Source: JAZGHN01 sp964496725 (GTDB lineage Bacteria; Chloroflexota; Dehalococcoidia; Dehalococcoidales; E44-bin46). Taken from it: DNA of 18,402 nucleotides. The stretch spans positions 1 to 18,402 of the forward strand of contig CAZCAS010000012.1 in assembly GCA_964496725.1 (NCBI GenBank), in the 5' to 3' direction. The first letter of the stretch is position 1; every line of letters begins with the position of its first letter. The notes under the pieces were generated by a model. The model was given only the letters and a program-made list of their open reading frames with translations. It did not search any database and had not been told where the DNA came from. The position numbers and the translations under genes were made by a program. Shown piece after piece: positions 1 through 6,823 of this stretch.

Positions 1-782
1 TGAGAATACTGATAACCAACGACGATGGAATCTTTGCCCCAGGGCTGTGGACACTGGTCAAGGAGCTAAAGAATATCGCCCAGGTGGTAGTGGTAGCCCC
101 TGATAGAGAACAGAGCGCCGCAGGCACCGCCGTAACCCTGCGCCAGCCACTGAGGGTGCAAAGAGTAACCCCCTTAGTACCTGAGGTCGAAACCTACGCC
201 ATAGAAGGCACACCGGCTGATAGCGTTATCTTAGCCTTAGGCAAACTGACCAGAGACAACATAGACCTGGTCGTTTCAGGGATAAACCAAGGACCGAATT
301 TAGGTGACGATGTCCTTATCTCAGGAACGGTAGGGGCTGCTTTACAGGGATACCTGCATGGTCTCCCTGCCCTCGCTTTCTCAGCAGCCAAAGCGGATAG
401 CATCCACCTGGACAGCGCCGCCAGATTAGCTGCGCTGTTAGCTGCCAAGATTGAATCACACTCCCTGCCGAGTGACATCTTCCTCAATGTAAACCTGCCC
501 GGCCTACCCATGGCAAAAATTAAAGGAGCACAGATTACCAGATTAGCCAGCGAAAGCCACATTGAGACGGTGGAGGAAGGGTCTGACGGGAAAAAGGAGT
601 ACTACTGGGTGATACGCCAGCAGGCAAATACAAACAGGCATAGAAATACAGATATATGGGCGATGGAACAGGGAAACATCTCCATAACCCCCCTGCATAC
701 CAACCTTCTCCACAGGCCTGCGTCCCCTATACCGGACAGCCTTTGTTCTGAACTCATTCAAGAGCTACACAAAGCCCGATGA
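1..782 (+). CDS. surE: 5'/3'-nucleotidase SurE (first base of start codon outside window)
   Basis: SurE is a metal-dependent phosphatase that removes phosphate from nucleoside 5'- and 3'-monophosphates in the cytoplasm. The frame is open from base 3 and reads RILITNDDGI at once, the family N-terminus, so only the first base of the start codon is missing (bases 1-2 are TG; ATG, GTG or TTG cannot be told apart). Counting that codon as residue 1, the metal-binding pair is Asp8-Asp9 and Ser39 lies in REQSAAGTA; SGINQGPNLGDDVLISGTVGAA is the conserved Asn/substrate loop. The length of about 260 residues is normal for the family. The stop is TGA at 780-782, and a strong promoter for the next unit begins 25 bases later, so surE is not clearly part of the methylamine unit. 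Confidence 0.96.
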   Translation, partial: RILITNDDGIFAPGLWTLVKELKNIAQVVVVAPDREQSAAGTAVTLRQPLRVQRVTPLVPEVETYAIEGTPADSVILALGKLTRDNIDLVVSGINQGPNLGDDVLISGTVGAALQGYLHGLPALAFSAAKADSIHLDSAARLAALLAAKIESHSLPSDIFLNVNLPGLPMAKIKGAQITRLASESHIETVEEGSDGKKEYYWVIRQQANTNRHRNTDIWAMEQGNISITPLHTNLLHRPASPIPDSLCSELIQELHKAR

Positions 783-807
783 TGTTGATTGGCCCCCGGC
801 ACCTTGC

Positions 808-836
808 TTGACACCGCAACATCCCTCCAGTATAAT
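808..836 (+). promoter_or_regulatory. Consensus sigma70 promoter upstream of mtbB
   Basis: TTGACA at 808-813 and TATAAT at 831-836 are separated by exactly 17 bases, a perfect match to the housekeeping promoter consensus. Transcription would start near 843. No gene begins until 1202, so this promoter implies either a leader of about 360 nt on the mtbB mRNA or a separate small RNA. Its strength is unusual within the window, since most of the other promoters I see deviate in one or both boxes. Confidence 0.8.
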
Positions 837-1064
837 TAGCCTTACGAAACAGGCAGATTCTACCTAGTCTTCGCTGAATACAGATAGCCTACGGAGTAAG
901 AGAGCCCAATCTGCCCACCTCAACCAAGGCTAGGAAGTTTAGGAGTTAATCCACCTGAACTAATACAGAATGAAGCGACCGGCAACATGAATAATAGCCT
1001 CGCCAATCAAACTAGAGACGCTACCAGATACTTCTTTCAAGCCTCTCCTCAGAGAGTCCTTCGC

Positions 1065-1080
1065 GGAATCGAAACATTCC
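1065..1080. repeat. Inverted repeat GGAAT-N6-ATTCC in the mtbB leader
   Basis: GGAAT (1065-1069) and ATTCC (1076-1080) flank six bases, a perfect 5-bp dyad. The same GGAAT-N6-ATTCC arrangement recurs at 15976-15991 over the glutaredoxin promoter. It could be a DNA operator or simply a short RNA hairpin. It differs by two bases of spacing from the NrpR consensus GGAA-N6-TTCC, so I do not assign it to NrpR. Confidence 0.25.
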
Positions 1081-1114
1081 AAATTGTCGGCTGGCAAGTT
1101 AATTTTAGCGGAGT

Positions 1115-1124
1115 GAAAGGGGGT
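1115..1124 (+). promoter_or_regulatory. Shared leader decamer GAAAGGGGGT (mtbB copy)
   Basis: The decamer sits 77 bases before the mtbB start codon within GTGAAAGGGGGTTA. The leaders of mttB (4390-4399) and mtmB (4191-4200, minus strand) carry the same decamer in the same orientation to their genes. It resembles an altered Shine-Dalgarno sequence (AAAGGAGGTGA with one A changed to G). Here alone it is followed, 10 bases on, by ATG-TAA (1134-1139), a start-stop pair. Confidence 0.5.
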
Positions 1125-1201
1125 TAAGCTAAGATGTAATGGCCTAACAAGTAAGCGTTGTTACCAGTAAACACTTTATTCACTAAAGGAGGTGATTGTT
1201 G

Positions 1202-2629
1202 ATGGCGAAGACGTTGCAGCGTCGAGGCGACGGCACGATAGTGGAGATGACTGTCGATGAGGTAAGGAATGACCTGGAAAGAGGAGTTGAGGATGCGGCC
1301 AGCAGAGCCAAGGTTCCCCCACTAACCAAAGAAGAGATAGCACACGCGGTAGAAATTTACACTCGCCCGGAAAGGGTCGTCACCGTAGAGCCAGGAAATG
1401 AAGTGGTTCTATCCCATGATGAGGGCACCGTTAAGATAGTTGCCGGGGTGTGTGGGGGCGCCGGATTAGGAATAGATTGCGGAAGGATGGTTGCCTCAGA
1501 GCTTTACGAGAGGGCATTAGGCGCTGATATTATCGAATATGGCCACATTGACTACAGCTATAAGCCGATAAGGCCTCTTGTAGATGACGAGCATATCCTG
1601 GTAGAGCGAACACTATTAGTTACCACCGCTCCCCTTCTTTATGGTGCCATGCCCAACCTAGGATTATATACACAACCCGATGGCCCCTTCCCCAATCCAA
1701 CAGAGTTGCTAAACAAGGGGATGATAAAGGAAGCTAGGGAAAGCGGCGAAAAAATGGTTGAGGCAGCAGCCAATGATATAGTCTATATTGCCAGTAAGGT
1801 CTATGAAGGTGGCGCCGATGCTATTAATCTTGACACCACGGGGGCCTTTGGAGACCTAGACTTTAAGGCCGCTTTAACCGCTACTGAGAGACTGAAGAAA
1901 AAGTACCCTGATATATGTATAGAGATGGGGATGGCGGGAGAGTTTGTCCTCGGAATACACGGAGCGCTAGAGTACAGTGGAGTGCGCTTAGCCGGTTTAT
2001 ACCCCCATCAACAGGTTAAATTAGCTGAAAAAGCCGGGGTCACCATATTTGGCCCGGTAGTCAATATCCTCACCTCTCAGTCATGCGCCTTCAATATCGG
2101 CCGTGTTCTTACCTTTGTCAAGGAATGCGTCAAAGCTTCAAATATACCAGTCCACAATAACATGGGAATGGGAGTTGGAGGAACCCCATTGAATGATGTC
2201 CCACCGATAGATGCAGTAACCAGGGCATCAAAAGCAGCCGTGGAAATCTGCAAGCTAGATGGGATCTAGGTAGGCATCGGAGACATCCATGGCATGCTCG
2301 AAGCACACGCTATAGCCTCAGGCATGGGTGGAATGCGTACCGCCGGAGATCTGGTGGCGCGTATGGAAATGACCGGCATGAGGCTTCAGGAAGCAAAGGA
2401 GTATGTCGCCAAGAAATTGAAGGTGTCGACACGCGACCTCTCTGACTGCGTCAAGATGAGCGAGGTAAGAGATAACCTTCAGCTAGGTCTCATTGCACAG
2501 ATGTCTGGCCGTCCCAAGGGAATGGCAGCTAAGTTCCACATTGCTGAACTACTGGGAATCAGAATTAACTGCGTAGAGCAGTTCAAAACAAGGGCCGGAC
2601 TCGCCACTGGTGCTCGTAAAATCAAGTAA
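1202..2629 (+). CDS. mtbB: Dimethylamine methyltransferase MtbB with in-frame UAG (pyrrolysine)
   Basis: MtbB transfers a methyl group from dimethylamine to the Co(I) of its corrinoid protein, leaving monomethylamine. The frame is interrupted by TAG at 2267-2269 and continues in phase to TAA at 2627-2629, 475 residues with pyrrolysine at position 356, the position I recall for archaeal MtbB. Conserved blocks lie on both sides: GHIDYSYKP, YGAMPNLGLYTQPDGPF, LAGLYPHQQ and HNNMGMGVGGTPL before it; VGIGD, ASGMGGMRTAGDLVARM and KEYVAKKL after it. I chose ATG 1202, nine bases after AAAGGAGGTGA (1185-1195); two in-frame TTGs at 1196 and 1199 are too close to that site. The part after the UAG has no sensible start of its own, so this is one gene, not two. 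It is followed by a terminator and transcribed alone behind a long leader. Confidence 0.95.
2267..2269 (+). other. UAG codon read as pyrrolysine in mtbB
   Basis: The context is GAT GGG ATC TAG GTA GGC ATC, that is D-G-I-Pyl-V-G-I-G-D, which matches the archaeal MtbB active-site segment as I recall it (DGI-Pyl-IGVGD). The same frame stays open for another 119 codons of family-typical protein. Confidence 0.95.
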
Positions 2630-2648
2630 CCGAGCGAAAGGGATAAAT

Positions 2649-2688
2649 AAAGACACCCACTATCCCAGATGGGGTGGTGGGTGTCTTT
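2649..2688. terminator. Bidirectional terminator between mtbB and mtmB
   Basis: AAAGACACCCAC (2649-2660) pairs with GTGGGTGTCTTT (2677-2688), and TATCCC with GGGGTG extends the stem through G-U pairs to a four-base AGAT loop. A/T-rich arms on both sides let it serve the two converging genes. The T run is short (TTT), so termination may be partial. Confidence 0.8.
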
Positions 2689-2705
2689 GCTTACTAAGCA
2701 ACCTC

Positions 2706-4127
2706 TTATAACTTAAACTCGAACCCTATCTTCTTCATAGTCTTCATGGCTTTATCCAGCACCTTCAGGTGCTCGTCGGTAGGCTCCAGAGTACACACAT
2801 CGTAACACTCCTGGAAGGTCTTCCCAAGGGGTGGGTTATTGAAGCCCTCCCTCTTGGCTCCCCTGGGAGCATCGGCGGGAATCCCCTCGTAGGTTTCCAC
2901 CAGCTTATCCAGCAGGCGGTTCACCTTTACCGGGTCCATCCCGGCTACGGCCCGGGCGGCATAAGCCATCATCCGTGCCTCAATAGGAGTGGTGCGGTCC
3001 AGAATTGTGCCCTTGGCTGAAGCACAACCACTCATAAGTTCACGACCGCTGGCAGTATCGGTAATAGCTTGAGCTGCTGCCTCCAGCAAGCACATCTCAG
3101 TGCATGGTCCGGCGGCAGTATAGTACTGGTTGCCGGTGAGCAGATGCGAGTGACGTTCGATAGCCAGATTTACATGCGCAGCAATCATCAAACACTCCCT
3201 GGCGGTTGTGATTCCCCAGCGCATATGAGTCGGGCCATCCAGATGCCAATGTCCCCCCACCAGAACGGGGGTGTTCAGATGGGCGGCTGTGCCCACGATG
3301 GCAGTCTCCTCGATGCCCCCGGCCCAGCCTCCCATGATGGGCATCTGCTCGGTCATAATGATATCGCCGTTCATCTGATAGTGGGCAGTGAAAACAAAAG
3401 CCTCGCGGTCAATCTTGAGCTCGCAAAGCTGGCTTATCTCATGATTATCACACGGCCTCATGCCATCAGGAAAATCGGCGGCAATAACCCCAGCTGCAGT
3501 GAGCGGAGTCTCGGGCCCCTAGAAGCCCATCCCAGGACGGCCAACTCGCCGCACTGCCTCACGCAATGCCAGCGCCTCCGCTTTAGCAGCGGCAACATCC
3601 CACGGCGTATCCATGGCCAGGGGGTGTCCATATATGCTACCGAAGACCCCGTCTACTATGCAGTCAACTAACGGCTCCCTGGCAAATGCTTCATGGGTCT
3701 CCATGAAGATATTCTCACTGACCGGAGCTCCGGTGGGCCCACCCTGACACAATGGTGGACGGGGGTCGTTACCATAACGGGGCGCCATTATGCGAGCATC
3801 ACGCCCCTCGCCGATAACCAGTTGCGTGGGGGCACCAGCCACAGCCTCCAGCACCTCCTCCTCGCTGTACTTGATAACCCGTCCCATATCAGCGCAAAAG
3901 GTTCCACAGGTGACCAGCATCTCAAGCCCTGCTCGGTACAAACGCTCCAATAAATCCTCGTCAGTGGGGATGATTACCTTCTTATCAAATTTTAGGTTAT
4001 ATTTCTCTTTTATCTTCTTGGCTGTCTGGGGGATTACCTTGCGGTCCCACTCTTCATCAGTCATCTGGGGACCGGTAAGGGCTCTATCATAACTCTCCCA
4101 TACGCCAGCCTTAGCTTTAACTCCCAT
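2706..4127 (-). CDS. mtmB: Monomethylamine methyltransferase MtmB with in-frame UAG (pyrrolysine)
   Basis: MtmB moves the methyl group of monomethylamine to a corrinoid protein and releases ammonia. The minus-strand frame starts at ATG 4127, meets TAG at 3519-3521 and continues in phase to TAA at 2706-2708, giving 473 residues with pyrrolysine at 203 (202 in Methanosarcina barkeri MtmB). Sequence around it, GRPGMGF-Pyl-GPETPLTAAG, is the family active site. Other family blocks are HEISQLCELKID, MGGWAGGIEETAIV, GGHWHLDGPTHMRWG, GNQYYTAAGPCTEMCLLEA and GKTFQECYDV. A strong AAGGAAGGAGG site precedes the start by several bases. The segment before the UAG would be a 202-residue fragment and the segment after it has no ribosome site. 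It is divergent from mttB and converges on mtbB. About ten extra residues (PRGAKREGFN region) sit before GKTFQECYDV compared with the archaeal protein I remember. Confidence 0.95.
3519..3521 (-). other. UAG codon read as pyrrolysine in mtmB
   Basis: The minus-strand reading is GGC TTC TAG GGG CCC GAG ACT, giving G-F-Pyl-G-P-E-T. Archaeal MtmB has the same motif with pyrrolysine at residue 202. I did not find a convincing PYLIS-like stem directly after the codon; the GGGCCC that follows is only a short palindrome. Confidence 0.95.
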
Positions 4128-4190
4128 ATTTGCCTCCTTCCTTTGGCTAAATCTTAGTTTCGTAATGGATAGAAAATAGCCTGATATATC

Positions 4191-4200
4191 ACCCCCTTTC
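4191..4200 (-). promoter_or_regulatory. Shared leader decamer GAAAGGGGGT (mtmB copy)
   Basis: Read on the minus strand, AAGAAAGGGGGTGATATA lies 63 bases before the mtmB start codon and about 45-54 bases after the predicted transcription start. It matches the mttB copy over GAAAGGGGGTGATA, 14 bases. No start codon follows at ribosome-site distance, so a leader peptide does not explain it here. Confidence 0.55.
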
Positions 4201-4251
4201 TTAATTAGGAGATATCATCTCGACATATGCTTCAATGGCCTTCAGACACTA

Positions 4252-4281
4252 ATTATATATTACTGTGCCAAACACCGTCAA
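4252..4281 (-). promoter_or_regulatory. Promoter of mtmB
   Basis: On the minus strand TTGACG (4281-4276) and a perfect TATAAT (4257-4252) are 18 bases apart. Transcription would start near 4245 and give a leader of about 118 nt. Its -35 box lies 16 bases from the -35 box of the mttB promoter, so one protein bound between them could control both. Confidence 0.75.
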
Positions 4282-4297
4282 CCGCCCAAAGGTATTA

Positions 4298-4326
4298 TTG
4301 ACAAATGACCAATGCACTGCTATAGT
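4298..4326 (+). promoter_or_regulatory. Promoter of mttB
   Basis: TTGACA (4298-4303) and TATAGT (4321-4326) are separated by 17 bases. Transcription would begin near 4333, leaving a leader of about 123 nt before the mttB start. The promoter is back-to-back with that of mtmB. Confidence 0.75.
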
Positions 4327-4389
4327 CAATTAAGTGACTCTGAGATAGCACGTAGTTCAAACGTTGAATCAAATCAATTCCAGAATGGT

Positions 4390-4399
4390 GAAAGGGGGT
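4390..4399 (+). promoter_or_regulatory. Shared leader decamer GAAAGGGGGT (mttB copy)
   Basis: The decamer lies within GGTGAAAGGGGGTGATAAAT, 56 bases before the ATG of mttB and about 57 after its predicted transcription start. With the mtbB copy it shares GTGAAAGGGGGT, and with the mtmB copy GAAAGGGGGTGATA. Confidence 0.55.
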
Positions 4400-4455
4400 G
4401 ATAAATAGCGGTATAGGGACTGGAGGTGCTGGTCTAGACAACAAAGGAGGTGACA

Positions 4456-5931
4456 ATGATCAGAGGCACGAGAGCACCATATAATCAACTCTCTGGCTTA
4501 GGCCTTAATATGTTTACCGATGATGAATTAGCCGAGCTACATAGAGTAACCCTAGATGTTCTGGACGATGGTGGCATTATGGTGCTCAATGATGAAGCAC
4601 AGGAGATTTTCTATTCACACGGTTGTAAAGTTGATAAAAAAACTAGTATCGTTAAGATACCCCCATACCTCGTAGAGGAGGCGATAAGCTCAGCTCCCTC
4701 GAGGGTATTACTTGCCGGACGAGACCCCAAGTATGACATCATCCTGGAAGGTACCAGGGTAGCAAACACCACCTTTGGCGTAGGGATAAAGGTCCTCGAT
4801 TTAGAGACAGGCAAGCTTAGAGATTCAACTAACAAAGACCTGGCTGACTCCGCAATACTGGCTGATGCTGCCGAGGGCGTAGATGTTTTCACCCAGTCAG
4901 TAGTACCAAGAGATGCCCCTCCTGAAGTGGAAGACCTTGTCGCTACTGAGACATGCCTCATCAATTGCAGCAAACACTTCCACCATGTGGACATATTGTC
5001 TACTGAGAGTGTCAGAAGATATTTTGAAATGGGGGCAGCGGTAGCCGGGGGTGAGGAGGAGATGAGAAAGAGACCCGTCTGTTCCATTCTAATCTGCCCG
5101 GTAAGCCCACTGCAGCTCAGCCCTGAAGCCTGCGAGGTTATAGTTGAATCGGCAAGAATAGGCATACCCTGTAACATTTTATCCATGGCCCTGTCAGGGG
5201 GCACTGCACCAGTTACCAACGCGGGAACACTGGTAGTACATAACGCCGAGGTGCTGGGGGGCATAACCCTGAGTCAACTTAGTAAGAAAGGAGCACCGAT
5301 AATTTACGGCAGCTCCACCACCATGCTAGATTTAACCCTGGCTAATGCACCGGTGGGAGCACCGGAAATGGGAATGCTCAGCTCTGCGGTGGCAAAACTT
5401 GCTCAGTACTATAATCTGCCGAGCTATGTCTCCGGAACCTAGGCAGATTCCAAGGTGCCCGATGCTCAGGCGGCACACGAAAAAACGATAACAAATCTGC
5501 TGCCGTCTCTAGCTGGGGCTAATTTGATTTACGGCATGGGCATGTTAGAATCAGGGCAGACCTGGAGCCATGAGCAACTGCTGATTGATAACGACATTGT
5601 AACCATGGTTAAACGCGCGATTCAGGGAATCGACGTTACCGATGATACAATGGCAGTTGACTTAGTAAAGCGGGCTCATGAGATAAAGGATTTCCTGCAC
5701 CAGAAACATACGATACAGTTTATGAGAAGACAGTCAAGACCCAAATTGATTGACCGTCAAACTCGAGGGGGTTGGGAGTCAAAGGGAGGCAAAGATTTAA
5801 CCCAAAAAGCAAGAGAAGAGGCAAAAAGGATTATAACAACGCACCAACCTACGCCTCTAAGCGATAACGTGAAGAAGACATTACGAGAAATTGTCAAGAG
5901 TGCCAAGAAAAAGCGTGTACCTGCTTCATAA
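4456..5931 (+). CDS. mttB: Trimethylamine methyltransferase MttB with in-frame UAG (pyrrolysine)
   Basis: MttB demethylates trimethylamine to dimethylamine, passing the methyl to a corrinoid protein. The frame runs from ATG 4456, through TAG at 5440-5442, to TAA at 5929-5931: 491 residues with pyrrolysine at 329, near residue 334 of archaeal MttB. The site reads PSYVSGT-Pyl-ADSKVPDAQA, and family blocks such as LVATETCLINCSKHF, CSILICPVSPLQLSPEA, GAPIIYGSSTTMLDL and YGMGMLESGQTWS surround it. Presence of pyrrolysine separates it from the non-pyrrolysine MttB superfamily (MtgB-type glycine betaine enzymes), so trimethylamine is the likely substrate. ATG 4456 is five bases after AAAGGAGG; the upstream in-frame GTG at 4450 is inside that ribosome site and is unlikely. 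A corrinoid protein gene follows after 36 bases, surely in the same transcript. Confidence 0.95.
5440..5442 (+). other. UAG codon read as pyrrolysine in mttB
   Basis: The context is GGA ACC TAG GCA GAT TCC AAG, giving G-T-Pyl-A-D-S-K. Reading stays in phase for 162 further codons of recognisable MttB C-terminus, and no ribosome site or start codon marks a second gene. Confidence 0.95.
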
Positions 5932-5967
5932 ATTTCTAAATAACTAGAAGGAAAGGAGACTACTACT

Positions 5968-6618
5968 GTGGCGAAAGAACAGGAAATACTCGCAGCGGCA
6001 AAGAAAGCAATCATAGAATACGATGTGGCTAAGGCTGAAGAGGTTGCCAAAGAAGCCTTGGCTGCTGGTGTTGATCCAGTAGCAATGGTAGAAAAGGGAT
6101 TTGTCCCCGGCATAGTTGAGGTTGGCGACCTTTTTGATGCCGGAGAGGTATACCTGCCAGAATTGATATTGGCAGCTGATGCTATGAAAGCAGGAACTTC
6201 AATATGTGAGGCTGCCTTCCCCAAAGGAACAATCAAGGCGAAGAAGAAGGTAATAATGGGGACGGTTGAGGGTGATATACACGACATCGGAAAATCGATT
6301 GTTGTAGCCTTTCTAGCCGCTAACGGTTTTGAGGTCCATGATTTGGGCAGAGATGTCCCTCCCGATAAGTTTGCCGAAAAAGCCAAAGAGGTAGGGGCAG
6401 ACGTGGTTGGAGCCAGCGCCCTGCTGACGACAACTATGGAGATGCAGAAGAAGGTAGTGGAGGCGATAAAGGGAGCAGGGCTAAAAGGCAAGGTCAAAAT
6501 AATTGTGGGCGGAGCACCAACCAGTGAAGACTGGGCCAAAAAGATAGGCGCCGACGCCTATGGTGAGAATGCCACCGAAGCCGTAGCCAAGATAAAGAAA
6601 TTAACCGGCATGGCATAA
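5968..6618 (+). CDS. mttC: Methylamine corrinoid protein (MttC/MtbC family)
   Basis: This 216-residue protein is the cobalamin-carrying partner that accepts methyl groups from the methyltransferases and hands them to a second enzyme. Residues 1-90 form the helical cap domain (MVEKGFVPGIVEVGDLFDAGEVYLPEL is typical), and residues 92-216 the Rossmann-type B12 domain. The cobalt-binding motif DIHDIG is at 103-108 with His105 as lower ligand; GASALLTTT (148-156) and VGGAP (180-184) complete the nucleotide-loop pocket. The start is GTG 5968, behind GAAAGGAG. It lies 36 bases after mttB, hence MttC by position; sequence alone does not tell me whether it also serves MtbB and MtmB, but it is the only corrinoid protein here. 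Confidence 0.93.
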   Translation: MAKEQEILAAAKKAIIEYDVAKAEEVAKEALAAGVDPVAMVEKGFVPGIVEVGDLFDAGEVYLPELILAADAMKAGTSICEAAFPKGTIKAKKKVIMGTVEGDIHDIGKSIVVAFLAANGFEVHDLGRDVPPDKFAEKAKEVGADVVGASALLTTTMEMQKKVVEAIKGAGLKGKVKIIVGGAPTSEDWAKKIGADAYGENATEAVAKIKKLTGMA

Positions 6619-6694
6619 AGATAAGCGGCAAACTCAGAGTGGCCTCTAGTTGATTAACAGCGGTTGCCTGAAATCGTTAAAGCGGCTTTAGGCA

Positions 6695-6722
6695 TTGGCC
6701 TATATGAATCAAGTGTTATAAT
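6695..6722 (+). promoter_or_regulatory. Possible promoter of the livKHM unit
   Basis: A perfect TATAAT at 6717-6722 lies 16 bases after a poor -35 box, TTGGCC (6695-6700). The weak -35 suggests activator dependence or read-through from mttB-mttC. Transcription would start near 6729. Confidence 0.45.
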
Positions 6723-6761
6723 ACAAACAGGTTAAAGCATATTATAGAGGGAGGTGACTAC

Positions 6762-6770
6762 ATGAAGTGA
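6762..6770 (+). other. Two-codon minimal ORF (ATG AAG TGA) with strong ribosome site ahead of livK
   Basis: GGGAGGTGA (6749-6757) is a near-perfect ribosome site four bases before ATG 6762, yet the frame closes after Met-Lys. The true livK start lies about 60 bases further on with its own GAGGAGG. It may be a translation-control element, or the remains of an earlier start. Confidence 0.4.
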
Positions 6771-6823
6771 AAAACAAGAAGGAGCTACACTCCGCAAACT
6801 AAACGCTTTAGAGGAGGATATAT

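Larger units (their letters stand above)
843..1195 (+). ncRNA. Long untranslated leader or small RNA ahead of mtbB, pseudoknot-capable
   Basis: This gene-free stretch of about 350 bases lies between a consensus promoter and the mtbB ribosome binding site. I see no coding frame in it. Two good helices can form: GGCAGATT (852-859) with AATCTGCC (908-915), 8 perfect pairs; and CCTAGTCTT (863-871) with AAGGCTAGG (926-934), 9 pairs with one G-U. They cross, giving an H-type pseudoknot. A small hairpin CTCTC-CTCA-GAGAG lies near 1043-1056, and the decamer shared with the other methyltransferase leaders is at 1115-1124. It matches no RNA family I recognise: I looked for RNase P, tmRNA, 6S, cobalamin and SAM signatures. 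Whether it is a cis-regulatory leader or a free RNA is open; folding is by eye. Confidence 0.45.

Noticed and set aside
970..1005. SAM-I (S-box) riboswitch, from ATGAAGC and CCGGCAAC near 970-986 and GCCAATC near 1002-1008
   Set aside because: The 5' strand that should pair with this part and the GAG/AAGAGAG start helix are not found in the right order, so only scattered words match.
1202..5931. mtbB, mtmB and mttB as pseudogenes or pairs of split genes
   Set aside because: All three are cut by the same codon, TAG, at the known pyrrolysine site, with no frameshift and no ribosome site for a second part. Random decay would not do this three times.
5757..6539. A 260-residue open frame on the minus strand, and similar long frames at 3069-3671 (+) and 14172-14834 (+)
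   Set aside because: They lie opposite clear genes (mttB/mttC, mtmB, hisF), lack ribosome sites and match no family; they reflect the codon use of the real genes.
6619..6700. Terminator after the corrinoid protein gene
   Set aside because: Only a weak imperfect hairpin (GCCTGAA against TTTAGGC near 6666-6693) without a T run is present, so read-through into livK is possible.
6807..6813. tRNA-Pyl, from CTCTAAA on the minus strand
   Set aside because: The flanks do not form acceptor, D or T arms; the match comes from the complement of the livK ribosome site.
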